Numbered from the stretch's first letter, positions 22,275 to 35,196 are shown. The stretch is 64,000 nt of DNA from Papilionanthe hookeriana x Papilionanthe teres (GCA_022702705.1 CM040421.1:77370121-77434120), one strand, 5' to 3'. Numbers and translations are program-made. Notes: generated by a model not told the origin, from the letters alone.

Positions 22275-24740
22275 TTCAATTTTTTATATGATTCCATAAT
22301 ATTATTAATTAATTATTATTTGTAGAAAACTAAGAAAGTTTTATTTCTTATTTCAAATTCATTTAAATTAAATTTTCACTATTTTGAGGATTTATTTGGG
22401 ATTTGTGACATTTTTTTTTATATTTTTCTAATTAGTTATAAATTCTACAAAGAACCAATTAAACTACTACTTTAGCTTCTTAAGAATTTTAGAATTTTTT
22501 AACTAAATAAACTTCAAATTTTAGGAAGCAAAATATTATGTCAAGGACAACCTAAGATCTCTTCTAATAAAATTGAGTAAATTAGGCTTAGTTGAAGGTT
22601 CTAACATTCTTCAAAAATTAGGATTAATTAATTAGATGGTAAACAAAAAATATTCTTATTATCAAAATATATCGACCTAGTTATTTTTACTCTTTATGAC
22701 TTGTAGGTGTGGGATTCAACTTCAGATTTTTAAAGCTTAATATAAAACATTAATACATGTATCAGATAATTTAGGAATAATTATGGAATAATTAACATAC
22801 AAATTGGGGTTGAAATGTCACTCATACCTTTATGATAAAAATTAATGGGGTCAGAAATACCTTAAGAATTATCCCATTTAAATTAGAAAGAAATTTTGAG
22901 ATGAATAAGGTATATAAATAATAGACTAACATAAAAAATTCAATATTTTATTTCTCTATATGTATTTAGAAATGTGTTTTGATTTTAATAGATTCGTTCC
23001 TATTTACTAATTCTAAAGTTGTTTTATTTGTTTGGTTTTATTATTATTTTCTATACTTTATTTTCTAAGAAATGAAATAGCTATGAATTATCTTAAGCAA
23101 CTTTATACTAAATTCTATTTTATTATTTATATAGTTAGCATAATTACCTATTTGCAATTTATAAATGCAAGTGTATAATATTTTTCTCCTTTACATAGGG
23201 TCCACCAGCTACCCTGGCTATAACCTAACATGTTTGATCCAAGATTATATAGTCAAGTTAACATGTGTAATTTACTCTATGGTAGACCATTCATTTTAAT
23301 TAAATACTATTGATGTCAATTACATGAGATCTTATATCTTGCATGTAAAAGAAGTTATTCATATAAAATGCTCTGATTAACACTTTTTTAGGCATAATCC
23401 TAAATTTCCCTTACTAGACAAGATAATAACATGAGTGCTAACCCATCAAATAATTGAATTTTCTCAAATTTCTATGATGCGTGACAAACTATGAAACTAA
23501 AATTATGAAACTAAAATTTAGGTTAAGATTAAACATTACATACTGATATATAGAGGGTTTTGTATTTGATCCTTGTTGATGTTATATTATTTGAATTAGG
23601 AAAAAAATGGTCATAAAGCAAAATTGAAAAAAAAAAGAATTTACTTCTATAATAAAGTTTATTGAATATACCTCTTTAGAGCTTATGATTTTACTTACAG
23701 AGTTTTTTGGATGGGACAAGAATGCTTGGGATCTCTCTGTCACATGTAGGAAACTCTAGCGAGATGGGATTAATATGCTAATTATAAAAAGGTTTATGTT
23801 TAATTATAGAAATATTTCGATTAACTTAGTCTAAAAGTCTTACCATTATTGTGCCTTTAAGCTGAAGAATTTATAAGGTTTTAACCAAAGCATTCAAGAA
23901 ATGTGTCATGTAATAATCTTTTTTATTGAATGAGCTAACAAAATATATAAGGAGTTTGGATGTCTTAAGCTTAATAATATCCATGATAATGGTATATTAA
24001 GCTAGTGTTAGTTGGAAAAATGACTAAGTAAACTTTGGAGAAGTGAAATTAAGCCAATGTAGACCTTGGATTAGCTTGGCATGGCCTACACTAAGCTTAA
24101 GTTCAATAGATGTGCCCAATTGGATGTAATTTTAGGTTTTTGGCACACATAACCTACCCTATTAGCTTAATTCACCTAGGAAACCTAGTAAATACCTAGA
24201 AAAACTTTTCAGTAAACTAGATTTTGTTCAAATGATTCAGATTCAAGGGAACCAAAGATTAATCGGTTGGGTTTCATAATCAAAATAATTTTGAAAATAA
24301 CCATGTTGATTTAAATTTGGGTCAAAAATTTGATTTGGTTTAATGAATTTTAATTTATTTAAATGGATTAAGAGGGTATGTTTGTTAAACCTTCTTTTAT
24401 TAATAGTTAAATGAGTTATTGAAATCCTTTCGACATATAGGTTTGGTCTAATGAAAATCTCAAGACATCTAAGATGGATTTTAAGGAGTTGCAGGGAGAT
24501 ATAAATTTGACCATGTGAAAGATGACATAAAGATTGAGATGGGATTTAGCCAAGGTTTGATTTTAGGTCTTATAAGGATGACAAAGGGTGAGTTATATTG
24601 TGTATTACTCACATAAGGTAATTAAGGAGAGTCATAAGGTTGAGAGATGACTCCTATAAATATGTCACTAAAGAAAAATAGGCTATATTTGATAATAGAG
24701 GAGCCATTAAAATACCTAGAAATCTTTTAAAAAATTGTGT
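22275..24740. repeat. 2.47-kb direct duplication, copy 1 (non-coding)
   Basis: This segment matches 24850-27316 in the same orientation over its whole length. Shared landmarks in order: 'gaggatttatttgggatttgtgacat' (22385), 'gctaccctggctataacctaac' (23208), 'gatctctctgtcacatgta', 'gcttggcatggc', 'gacaaagggtgagttatat', 'gccattaaaatacct' (24703). The offset drifts between about 2574 and 2590 bases because of small indels. No protein domain is recognised. A TATA-like 'cctataaata' lies near its end in copy 1. It does not have clear TG...CA ends, so it is not an obvious LTR pair. Confidence 0.8.
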
Positions 24741-24849
24741 TTCTGTTGAATTTTCGAAAAAATTAGTCCCCTTAAAAATCTTTCGTTGAAAATTCATTGC
24801 AACATATTAAAAATGAGTTGTATACAACATTCTAATAGTTTTTCAATCA
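24741..24849. other. Spacer between the two duplicated segments
   Basis: About 110 bases of AT-rich sequence with no match in either flanking copy that I can see. No gene. Confidence 0.5.
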
Positions 24850-27316
24850 GAATTTGTTATATGATTCCATAAAATAAATAATTAATTGTTATTTGTAGAA
24901 AACTAAGGATCGTTTTATTTCTTATTTCAAATTCATTTAAATTAAATTTTCTCTATTTTGAGGATTTATTTGGGATTTGTGACATTTTATTTTATAATTT
25001 TCAATAATTAGTAATAAATTCTACTAAGACCCAAGTAAACTACTACTTTAGCTTCTTAAGAATTTTATTATTTTTTTAACTAAATAAACTCCAAACTTTA
25101 GGAAACAAAATCTTATGTTAAGAACAACCTAAGATCATCTTTTAATAAAATGGAGTAAATTAGGCTTATTTCAACGTTCTGACATTCTTCAAAAATTAGG
25201 ATTAATTATTTAGATGGTAAAAAAATGCTTATTATCAAAATATCTCGACTTAGTTATTTCTACTCGTTATATCTTATAGGTGTGGGATACAACTTCAGAT
25301 TTTTAAAGCTTAATATAAAATCATTAATACATTCTTTCAGATAATTTTGGGATAATTATGGAATATTTAACATAGAAGTTCAATTGGGGTTGAAATGTCA
25401 CTGAAACCTTTATGATAAAATCTATAGGGTTAGAAATAGCTTAAGAATTATCCCATTTAAATTAGAAAATTTTTTTGAGAAGAATAGGATATATAAATAT
25501 TAGACTAACATCAAAATTTCAAGATTTTATTTCTCAATATGTATTTAGAAATGTGTTTTAATTTTAATAAATTTGTTCCTATTTACTAATTCTAGAGCTA
25601 TTTTAATTGTTTGGTTTAATTATGATTTTTTATACTTTATTTTATGAGAAATGAAATTACTATGAATTGTATTAAGCAACTTTATATTAAATTCAACTTA
25701 AAATCTATTTTATTATTTATATAGTGAGCATACTTAATTATTTGCAATTTATAAATGCAAGTGTATAAGTGTTTTTTCCTTAACTTAGGGTCCACCTGCT
25801 ACCCTGGCTATAACCTAACTTGTTTGATCCAAGATTGTATAGTCAAGTTAACATGTGTAATTTACTCTAGTGTAGACCATTCATTCTAATTAAATACCGT
25901 TGATGTCAATTAAATCACATCTTATCTCTTGCATGTAAAAGAAGTTATTCATAGAAAATGCCCTGATTAACATTTTTATCCATAATCCTAAAATTCTCTT
26001 ACCAGAAAAGATAATAAGATGAATGCCAACCATCAAATAATTGAATTTTCTCAAATTTCTATGATGCGTCACAAACTATGAAACTAAAATTATGAAACTA
26101 AAATTTAGGTTAAGATTAAACATTACGTACTTATATCTAGAGGTTTTGTATTTGATCTTTGATGATGTTATACTATTTTAATTAGGAAAAAATATTCATA
26201 AAGAAAAATTGAAAAAAAAGAATTTTCTTAAACAATAAATTTTATTTAATATACCTCTTTAGAGCTTATGATTTACTTCTTTGAATGGGATAAAAATGCT
26301 TAGGATCTCTCTGTCACATGTAAAAAATCCTAGGGAGATGGGATTAATATGCTAATTATAAAAAGCTTTATGTTTAATTATATCAACACTTTGATTAACT
26401 TACACAAAAAATCTTAACATTATTGCGCCTTCAAGCTAAAGAATTTATAACGCTTTAACCAAAACATTTAAGAAATGTGCCATGTAATAATCTTTTGTAT
26501 TGAATGAGCTAACAAGATATATAAGGAGGTTGGATGTCTTAAGCTTAATAATATCCATGATAATAGTATATTAAGCTAGTGTTTATTGAAAAAAATGACT
26601 AAGTAAATTTTGGAGAAGCGAAATTAAGCCAATGTATACCTTGGATTAGCTTGGCATGGCTTAGACTAAGCTTAAGTTCAACAGATGTTCCTAATTGGAT
26701 ATAACTTTAGGTTTTTGGCACGCCTAACCTAATCTATTAGCTTAATTCACCTAGGAAACCTAGTAAAGACCATATTAAAACCTAGAAAATTTTTTCAGTA
26801 AACTAGATTTAGTTTAAACGGTTTAGATTCAAGAGAACCAAGGATTAATCGTTTGGGTTTCATAATAAAAATAATTTTGACAATAACCAAGTTGATATAA
26901 CTTTCGGTCAAACATTTGATTTGGATTAATGAATTTTATTTTATTTAAATGGATTAAGTGGGTATCTTTGTTAAACCTTCTTTTACTAAATGTCAAATGA
27001 GTTATTGAGATCCTTTCGACCTATTGGTTTGGTCTAATGAAAATGTCAAGACATCTAAGATGGGTTTTAAGGAGTTGTAGGGAGATTTAGATTTGACCAT
27101 TTTAAAAATGACATAAAGCTTGAGATGTGATTTAGCCAAGGTTTGGTCTATAAGGATGACAAAGGGTGAGTTATATGGTGTATTACTCACATAAGGTGAT
27201 TAAGGAGAGTCATAAGGTTAAGAGATGGCTCCTATAAATCTGTCACAAAAGGAAAATAAGCTATATTTGTAAAAAAGGTGCCATTAAAATACCTAAAATT
27301 TTTTTAAAAAATTGGA
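24850..27316. repeat. 2.47-kb direct duplication, copy 2 (non-coding)
   Basis: Same landmarks and order as copy 1 ('gctacc ctggctataacctaac' at 25798, 'gacaaagggtgagttatat' near 27160). Many scattered substitutions and small indels separate the copies, so the duplication is old. No coding content recognised. Confidence 0.8.
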
Positions 27317-27346
27317 AATTTATAGAGATTATTTTAATGATGTGAC

Positions 27347-27600
27347 TGTTGACATCATTTTGGTGAGGTCCAAATTCTATCTTTAGAGCTTAGAATCTAG
27401 CCACAGAACTTTTCTATTGACTAATTTAGAGGACTAGTGATGGGACCCACCTCTTTTGGAGTTTTAACCACTTCATGGCTCTTTTATGAAGTTTCACATG
27501 GGTGGTCTCAAACCCTCAACACTTGTTTAAGTTGGTTTAGATCAACATGAGGAAGCTCAAAGAAGAGTCCCCATAATAGCATGAGGCCCTAGGAAAATCC
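27347..27600 (+). repeat. Truncated, diverged LTR start of the giant Tat family
   Basis: It starts TGTTGACATCATTTTGGTGAGG and follows the start of the LTRs at 35191 and 49140 for about 250 bases: 'cttagaatctagcc', 'cttttctattgacta', 'gatgggacccacc', 'gtttcacatgggtggt'. It then loses similarity. An older member of the family truncated on its 3' side. Confidence 0.65.
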
Positions 27601-27889
27601 CTTTTTGATTTTGGACACTCACTTCACCTGAATTAATTCTGATTGGATCGAAGAATAGTTATGTTGGGATAACCAGAGTTAGGTCAGGTTGACCCAGTGA
27701 ACTGAGTTAACTTAGGTTAACTTAAATTAGGTCGGGCTGACTGATGCGGGTTTTCCATATTCTATAAATGTCTTTCAACACTACAACACACAGGGCAACT
27801 ATGTTAGGAAATATTTAGATCAATCATAATAAAAATCACTTCAGTATAATCAGTTTTATCTTAAAGCTGCCTCTCCTAGTGAATTAATG
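27601..27889. other. Unassigned stretch
   Basis: No gene or repeat family recognised. It contains a local direct repeat with GTTAAC palindromes ('gagttaacttaggttaactt'). Confidence 0.4.
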
Positions 27890-29430
27890 CATACGAACAA
27901 TGTTTATCTCATCACTAGGATGTAAAAGCAAGTATACGTATCACTCAATTAATAATGGGCTCTAATGGAGTCCTAAGTATTGATCTCATAGGGAGCGATA
28001 AATCTTATGCTAGTAGCACATATAAACAATATTTAAACTATGTAAAACTTAGGAAAGAAATATAAGTTGATGTTATTTTAATGAAGTTAATGGAAATGCA
28101 TTTACTAAACTAATTTCTAAATTTCAAATTTAAATATTCTAAACTAAACTAAGTTCTTGTAATGAAGAGTTCAGATTTAAGAAAGTATCCTTCCCCTTTC
28201 CAATGAGGCTATGTTCAGACAATAATTTATATTGTTCAAAATAATATTGTATAAAAAAGGAGCATTCCTATTCTTTCTCCTCTTTACGAGCTAAAAAGAA
28301 TTTTGGCTTATCCAGAGTTTGGTCCTTAAATCAGCGGTTAGGCTGGGAGGATACTGGCTCTCACTCTAGAGCTCCCACGTTTCGCTCACATGAGGGCTAA
28401 CATCTTACTTTAGTTTCTAAATATCTGGACCAAATTAGGGATTTTAGTCCTAAAATCTTCAATTCTATGCCCATCAATGTATATTTTCATATTTATTTGC
28501 ACTCAATTCCATGGAAAACATTCTCATCCATGAAATTGAATGTGATTCTCACTTTGTTATAGAACGTATAGCCCTTTCAGATCATATGTTTCACAACAAG
28601 TTTTAACATTTCAATTGACCAGATCAAAAAATAAATGAAATGACAAGTTTGAATCAACACAATTATTAAAATTTATTATTTGCAAAATAATTATGATTCT
28701 CTACATAGCCATATCTCATTGTAGGGAGAAGGACAAAAAATCTACTCAGAATTTATGAGAAATATACAACAAAACATAAATTATATATAAAAACAAGTTC
28801 ATACAATAGAACAAGTAATAAATACAACTTATCTCAACTCTTTCCCAAGAAAATTCTTTAAAGTTCCTTTGAATCTCTCTCTCTTTACAAAAACACTCAA
28901 TTCTCTCCTAGAAAGATAAGAAAGAAGAAATCTCTCACTTTTCCTCTTCTCCTACAATCCTTAAAGAAAATCCTCTCTATGGGTCTCACGTCTACACAAC
29001 TTTTACACCCCCTAAATCTCCCAAAACTCTCCTTTTTTGACTTAAAATCACTCTTTTATAAGATAAGGACAAATTTTCTAAGCTTTACCTCAAGGACCCC
29101 TCCAAAAATCATTCAAATTCAATGAATATAGGGAGTAACTGCCTTTGGCGCCAAAATCTGGCACCGTTGGTGCAAAAATCTGGCACCATCGGCGACAACT
29201 CTTTGTTATTTGGCACTATCAGCGCCAAATTTGGCATTTTTGGTGCCAATGCATTTCAAAACATGCCTTATTTGACTCTAAATTTCCTCTATTTTGCTTC
29301 CTTTTTGCTCCAAATGCCTTGAATCAATATACCTGGAAAAAACATAAAAATACATTTCTTTAATGTACAATATCACCAAAAATGAGCATAATAAGTATAT
29401 GAAAAAATCAAATATTTTTTTGGCGTATCA
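27890..29430 (-). repeat. Athila-like LTR, minus strand (3' LTR of element C)
   Basis: Read on the minus strand it starts TGATACGCCAAAAAAATATT at 29430. It is preceded by polypurine GAGTTCGGGGGATTT (29431-29445) and continues through 'ctcatttttggtgatattg', as in the other Athila-like LTRs. Near 27960 it carries the 'gagatcaatacttaggactccattagagccc' type end. The lower boundary is approximate. A cluster of GGCGCCAAA / TTTGGCACC motifs lies at 29146-29252. Confidence 0.7.
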
Positions 29431-30737
29431 AAATCCCCCGAACTCTTGTCATTATGTATCACTTTTACTACATAAAAATTATGACTTTTGGTAGTGAACT
29501 ATACTTAAAGATTTCCATAATTCTTATTTAATAAATATAATAGTAACACTTTTAGAAAGGTTTTCAATAATTTAGGTCAAACTATAGGTGTAAGAATATT
29601 TAGTAATTAAGTCTAAGAGTTATGATTTCCTATTTATTTCAAATATCATTGTACTTTTTCATATTAAGGATGCTTACAAGAAACAAATGAAAAATAGTTT
29701 TATGAGAACTCTTTTAGTAAGGATGCTAGTACATATATAAATTTAGAAATGCAGTTAAGTTCTCCTCTTTAAGTTGATTCAAGTAAAGCCAATTTTTAGT
29801 TAGGCATCTTCTCAAGCTTCTACTCACATATATTTTCTTTTTTCTTTCTTTTCTTTTGTTTTTATTTTTTTTATGGATTGTTTTTCAATCATTTCTTTTT
29901 TTTTTTCTTTCTTTTCATGTGAAGATTACTATATCTGGATAACTTTTAATGATTTTGAACTTCATTATCTTCTTACTAAAGTTGAGACTTATTACATTTC
30001 TTTAATGTATAAATGTATATCAACTTTTAATTAATTCATCATAGAGTCCCAATCTCTTCTTCTTATATGTAACTAAGATTCTTAATACTTCAAAAATACA
30101 ATTTGCTCTATTTTAAATATTCAACCATAGTCTTATACTTTTATACTAAATATCTTAACTCTAGAGTTAACCTTCATTATTAAAAACATTTACTTAAGTC
30201 TACTATGATATTTAAATAATGTCAAAAATATAGTTATCTAAAGTTAAGCTTTAATACCAAAAGTCATGTTAACAAAATTTTAAAGATATAGTTCATTTAG
30301 GATAATAAAAAATTTACTCTTCTTTAAGAAAATAATTTTTCTTTCCTCCTAAACTTAATTTTATCAATAAGTAATCATTTAGTACAGAAATCTAAGTAGA
30401 AAAAAAACATTAAATGTATTAAAAAGACTAACCTTTTGTACTGGATTTTTTTGAATTTGAAAGTATGCTGGTATCGTTTGAAAAGAACATGTATATAGCA
30501 GTTTATAAAATTCATTAAACATAGTACGTCAAAAGATTTTTTAGTTAAAGGAAAATTAAAACATAACTTTCAATATGAAACACATAATATAAGCATAAAA
30601 AACACACAACAAACCTATTATATCAAAACAAATTCAACATTTAAATCTTTAAAACAAACACAAAACAGACTACAATAAACATAAAGAACACAAAACAAAC
30701 TACAATAAACAAAAACTGCTACAAACTACTCATCATC
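29431..30737 (-). other. 3' untranslated region of element C
   Basis: On the minus strand it shows the same order as copies A and B after ORF Y: the conserved box (29924-29961), a purine tract (a T/C tract on the given strand at about 29836-29918), then the polypurine tract at the LTR. No coding sequence. Confidence 0.6.
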
Positions 30738-31838
30738 TTATTTCCCATCATAATCATTGTCCTCTTCTTCTTCTTCTTCTTCTGCATCATTTGGCCCATA
30801 AGGAGAGAAGCTGGGGCAAGTAGGGAATTCTACAATATGATCACCCCTTAAATATCTTGTCATAGCCTCATAAAAAGCAACATCATACTCAAATCTCCTT
30901 CTCAATTATTCATAATTATGAGAGGTTTGAGATTCTAGGGAACCAATTCGATTTTGAAGTGTCACAATATCTTTTATTGGAATCATAAGTTGCTCCATCA
31001 CATCTTGAAGAGGAGTGCTAGAGGTAGAAGGAATATAATGACCTCTACGACCAGTTCTCCATTTAGCATGAGACTCATATGTGTAAATGTTATTGATAGG
31101 TTTTAAAGGTTGAATTAATTCTTCATTTTTATCAAAATCTACTCCTGATTGTTCATATAAAGTGAAAATCAGAGCAGGATAGCCAAACCTTAAGTAGTTT
31201 CACCTTTAGCAATAGTGCGAGCGTTGCAATAAATGAGAGAGCCAATATCAATCATCTTCCATTGTTGAATACAAAAATTTAAAATTACTCTCTCATTTGT
31301 CACCTCACTATGTGATAAGTAGGAAGGAGTCTTACAAAAATAAAATATTGCTAGGCTTTGGATAGTGCATTTAACATGGAAGTGGAGAAGTTTGCCTTAT
31401 GTTTGTTCTTAATTTTCCATAATACTTTTCCATCAGTCAGAAAACCAATCAATTCATCCAAATTCAAATCAGCAGCAACAAATGACGATTATTCAAAAAG
31501 AAACACACCTCTTAACTTATATAAAGCATTAGTCCTTTCAGGAGTGAACTCAACCATCTTGCAACGAACTAATATTTGGTCATCTGAGGTCTCCCGAAGA
31601 TTTGCATAGAGCTCACACACAATATTTATAACTGCTACTCTTGTGAAGTAGCATAAAGTTTCCCATTGTCGTGCGACAATCAACCATTTTATCACACCCC
31701 TGAATTTTGAAATGCTCATTCCTGAATTAACTTTTTCGTAACAAGTTGTGAATTGAAGTGATATTGGGACTTCAAGTTCACAAATCTCTTTTCATCAAAA
31801 TCCCACTTTCTCTTCCCCTTATTCATTTTTGGAGCCAT
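30738..31838 (-). pseudogene. Accessory ORF Y, copy C (minus strand)
   Basis: It starts at ATG 31838 (MAPKMNKGKRKWDFDEKRFV), with a partial upstream duplication of the start region at 31854. The family motif is ELYANLRETSDDQILVR (about 31570-31625). The segment aligning with the GWRGG part of copy A lies near 31040-31100 (ESHAKWRTGRRG). The acidic tail of repeated Glu plus Asn-Asp ends with TAA at 30740-30738. Stops and frameshifts break it, for example near 31719 after KKLIQE. It confirms that ORF Y is a stable part of this element family. Confidence 0.7.
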
Positions 31839-31999
31839 TCATTTTTGGAACCATAGTATTTCTATAAAATTGAAAATAAATCCAAATAAACATACAATAA
31901 TAATGCATTGGACTCTAAAAATCAAAATAATTAGTAAGAAACTTCTCTTCAAGGATTCTCACAAAGTTTTCTAAAAAATATTCCAAATTATTGGATCTC
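31839..31999 (-). other. Upstream flank of ORF Y copy C, cut by an LTR
   Basis: Short AT-rich remnant of the inter-ORF spacer of element C on the minus strand. It ends abruptly where a plus-strand LTR begins. Confidence 0.4.
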
Positions 32000-32975
32000 T
32001 GATGCACCAACAAATGTTTGAATTTTCACCAAAATTTTATACTCATTTTTGGTGATATTACACTTTAAAGAAGGGTATTTCTCATATTTTATTGCAGGTA
32101 TGTTGATTTTAGACATTTGGAGCAAAAGAACAAAAAAAGAAAGAAATTTGGACTCAAAAGAGGCAATTTTTGGAATTTCCGGGTCTGGCCGCCTACTGTG
32201 CTAGGCTGCGCGCCGACGATGCCATTTAATAAAGACTTTGGATTTTGCGGCTGTGTGCCAAAGACATCCAAGTCCTGCGCCGACGGTGCCCATGACAGAT
32301 ACCCATGACTTCCTTCTAGATTCAACGTATTCATACATTTTTGAAGGGTTTTTCAAGGCACCTATTAAGAAACTCATCCCTAAACTATATTAAAAGACTA
32401 AAACTGCCTAAAAGAGAAAGGGAGTCGATAGAGAGTCCTTGGTTTTGTGAGAGTTTGCTGTAGAGAGTCTTGTGGAGTATTATTTTGAGTAAGTTTTGAG
32501 TGCTGTTGTAAGAAAAGAAAGAGAATCAAAGGAATTTCAAGGGATTTTCTTTTGGGCAAGTTGTGTTTTTATGAACTACTTTTTATATATAAAATCCATG
32601 CTTTATCGTATCTTCCTTATGAATTCTGAGTAGATTTCTTTGTCTTTCTCTTTGCAATGAGATTTGGTGAAATGAAGAGATAGGTAGGATGTGCTTTTTA
32701 AATGTTAAATACTTGTGATGATTTTACACTTTGTTCTTCATTTAAATTTCGATCTGGCCAATTGAAATGTTAAAACTTGTTATGAAACAAGAGATCCTAA
32801 AGGACTATGAGTTCTACAGTAAAGTGAAGATCACATTCGGTTCTATGGATCAGAATGTAGTCTACAGGGTTGAGTGTAAATAAATAGAGAAATATATTTT
32901 GTTGGGTTAAGGTTGACAGACAAAAATGCCCAATTCAGTCATGGTGTTTGGAAACTAAAGCAAGAGTTATCCCTA
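32000..32975 (+). repeat. Athila-like LTR, plus strand, 3'-truncated
   Basis: It starts TGATGCACCAACAAATG and shares 'actcatttttggtgatattacac' and 'tttggagcaaaa' with the minus-strand LTR at 27890-29430, so it is the same subfamily in opposite orientation. A GC-rich motif cluster (gctgcgcgccgacgatgcc, tgcgccgacggtgcc) lies at 32188-32290. Similarity stops in the middle of the 'agttatccc / gttagcccc' landmark at about 32975, where another LTR starts. Confidence 0.6.
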
Positions 32976-34696
32976 TTTTTGTATTTTCATACACATTTTT
33001 AAACCTATTTTTGATTGTATTGCACTTTAATGGAAGATATTTCGTGTATTGTTTTGTAGGTTGATTAAGTAGATGAAAGCGACGAAATGAGTAAAAAAGG
33101 ATCAAATTTAAAGCAAAATGAAGAAAGGTGCAAAATTCATCTGTGGTGTCTAAGCGCTCAGAACTGGCACTTACGTGCCAAAGCCTTACAGCTAATCGTT
33201 GAGACCTTGCACTTAAATGCGGACGTTACTTTAGAGAATTTAATTAACTTTTGGCACCATTTTGAAGGGGTGTTTGAGGCATCTTTTGGTACAAATGTGG
33301 GTAACTTCCTATTGGCACCAAAATAAAATTAAATTACTCTTGAAAGGTTGCATCTTTTGGAGGATTCATTGAATCTTGACATAATTTGAAGAAAAGCCAA
33401 TGCACCTATTGGAAAATTATATAAAGAAAACTTGAAGATAAGAAGTTGGTTACTGTCGGACGACGTGTGGTTTATGTTTAGTGTGTAGGATAGTTCTTCA
33501 AGTATCACGCCACTCCACTTCACCATATGTACTTACTTTAGTATAGATTCTATTAGGAATAGAAGAGAGATTTGGAGTCCTTAGAGTTGAGCGCCACCCT
33601 CTAAGGAAGATTGTAAGGAAAAGCAAATTTTTCAAAGGAACTTCAAGATTTCGGTGGAGAGGATTTTCAGATAAGTCTTTATCTTTGTTATTACATTTAG
33701 TTTTTAATTAAGACTGCTTATGTTTTCACTATAATTTGTACTTTTAAACCAAGTTGTGATTGTATTTTCTCCATGAATTTTGATTATTTTTCTTTATCTT
33801 TTTCCTTAAAATGATGAAGTAATTAAGTTATGAATAGAAGTTGTGTGAAGTATAGGAAATCAATATTGGAAGAAGTTGTGATGATTTAAAACCTTGCACT
33901 TCATTTACTTCTTGATTTGACCAATTAAGATGATAATATATGTTATGAGAACATGTAATAATCATAATTGTATTGTCTCAGTCAAGAACTGGTAAAAATT
34001 ACATGAGATTATATGGGTGAGAATGTAGTCCATATGGTTGAGTGCAAATAAATATAGAGATATACTTTGATGGGTGTAGAATTAGAGGACTTTAGAGTGA
34101 CAGGCTAAAGCCCCCAATATGATTAAATGTATTATTTCTTAATACAAGATGTTAGCCCTTAGGTGGAGGGAGAAGAGGAAACTCTAGAGTGAGAGCTAGT
34201 ATCTTTTCTACTTAGCCCGTCTTTAAGATTACTAAAGCATTAGATTAACTTATGTTCTTTATAACATCTCTTGTAAGGGTAAAGAATATAATTGCTCCTA
34301 TTTGGCACAACAAATTTTATATACTCACACAACAAAATTCCATGACTTATAACTGATTCATAATAAGAGAAAAGATATTGTATTTGCATTTTCTTTCAAC
34401 TTACAAAAATCTAGTTAAATATAGTTGTTTTTTTTCATTTTAAATTACAAAAAAAAAACTAAAAAAATTGAACTTTCTTTCCTAGAATATTATCTTTAGT
34501 TTGAGTAAGATTATTCTTAAAAATAAAAAGTTATTTTTCTTTTTTCTTTGTTAAGAATATTTAACATTTTTCCCTATGGGTTCGATATCTCGGGCCTTAA
34601 TCAGAAAATCATATATTACTTGGTAATGATACTTATACTTGCATAGAATCCCATTTTATAATAATAAAAATTAAACTTTTATTTGCATCAGCATCA
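32976..34696 (+). repeat. Athila-like 5' LTR of element D (first bases missing)
   Basis: From 'cacatttttaaacctatttttgattgtattgcac' it follows the LTRs at 3856 and 12586 through 'tttagagtgacaggctaaagccccc' and 'cgatatctcgggccttaatcagaaa'. The expected TGATACACC start is absent: the LTR is fused to the preceding truncated LTR. TATATAAA at 33418-33425 is a possible promoter. A motif cluster lies at 33148-33220. Confidence 0.65.
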
Positions 34697-34701
34697 AGTT
34701 T

Positions 34702-34815
34702 TTAGCGTCATTTTAAAGAAAAGATATAATTACAAGAAATTATAACGTATAAACTCATATATAAAAAAATAGGAATAAATATCAGGGATCAAGTTTTTGG
34801 TGCCATTATTAGGGA
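34702..34815 (+). other. Two degenerate primer-site-like sequences
   Basis: Both 34697-34713 and 34789-34815 read 'atcaagttttt(a/g)g(c/t)g(t/c)cattatt', decayed from the Athila-type 'aagtttttggcgccgttgc'. The second continues to AGGGA, as expected for the full site. The region after the LTR was duplicated, about 93 bases apart. Confidence 0.45.
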
Positions 34816-34979
34816 AAAATAGAAAAATAGTCAAAAGAAATATTTGAAAAAAAATTTAAGAAAAATAAAATTTTACTTTTTAAAGTCTTATTTAAACTTT
34901 TTAGATTTATTTTTGGAAATTGTTATGTTGTTTTTAGATAAGTTATTATTTTTATTTTATTTTTATTTATAATAGTATA

Positions 34980-35190
34980 TGTGTAGTTTAAGTTTTGAAG
35001 AACTTGTACCTTAAGATTCTGAATTAGAAAGAACTATTAAAAAAGTAAAAAAAAATTAAAAATATAGAAAAAGACAAAAATATTCAAGAAATGACAAATC
35101 AAAATAATCAAAATGCTGAAATCCATCAAGAATTTAGAACTTTAAGAGATTATGCTAGTCCTACAGTAGATGAATTTCATGATAGTATTT
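34980..35190 (+). pseudogene. N-terminal gag fragment of Athila-like element D, split by the giant element
   Basis: The frame with ATG at 35091 reads MTNQNNQNAEIHQEFRTLRD followed by YASPTVDEFHDSI and stops abruptly at 35190. The LRDY...P pattern is typical of gag N-termini in this type of element. Upstream, in decayed frames, SELERTI suggests the gag began earlier. The giant element starts at 35191, and TATTT (35186-35190) is the presumed left target duplication. The rest of gag should lie beyond the right window edge. Confidence 0.55.
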
Positions 35191-35196
35191 TGTTGA

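Noticed and set aside
22275..27316. LTR pair of a very short element
   Set aside because: Neither copy has clear TG...CA ends, and the 110-base spacer has no primer site or polypurine tract.
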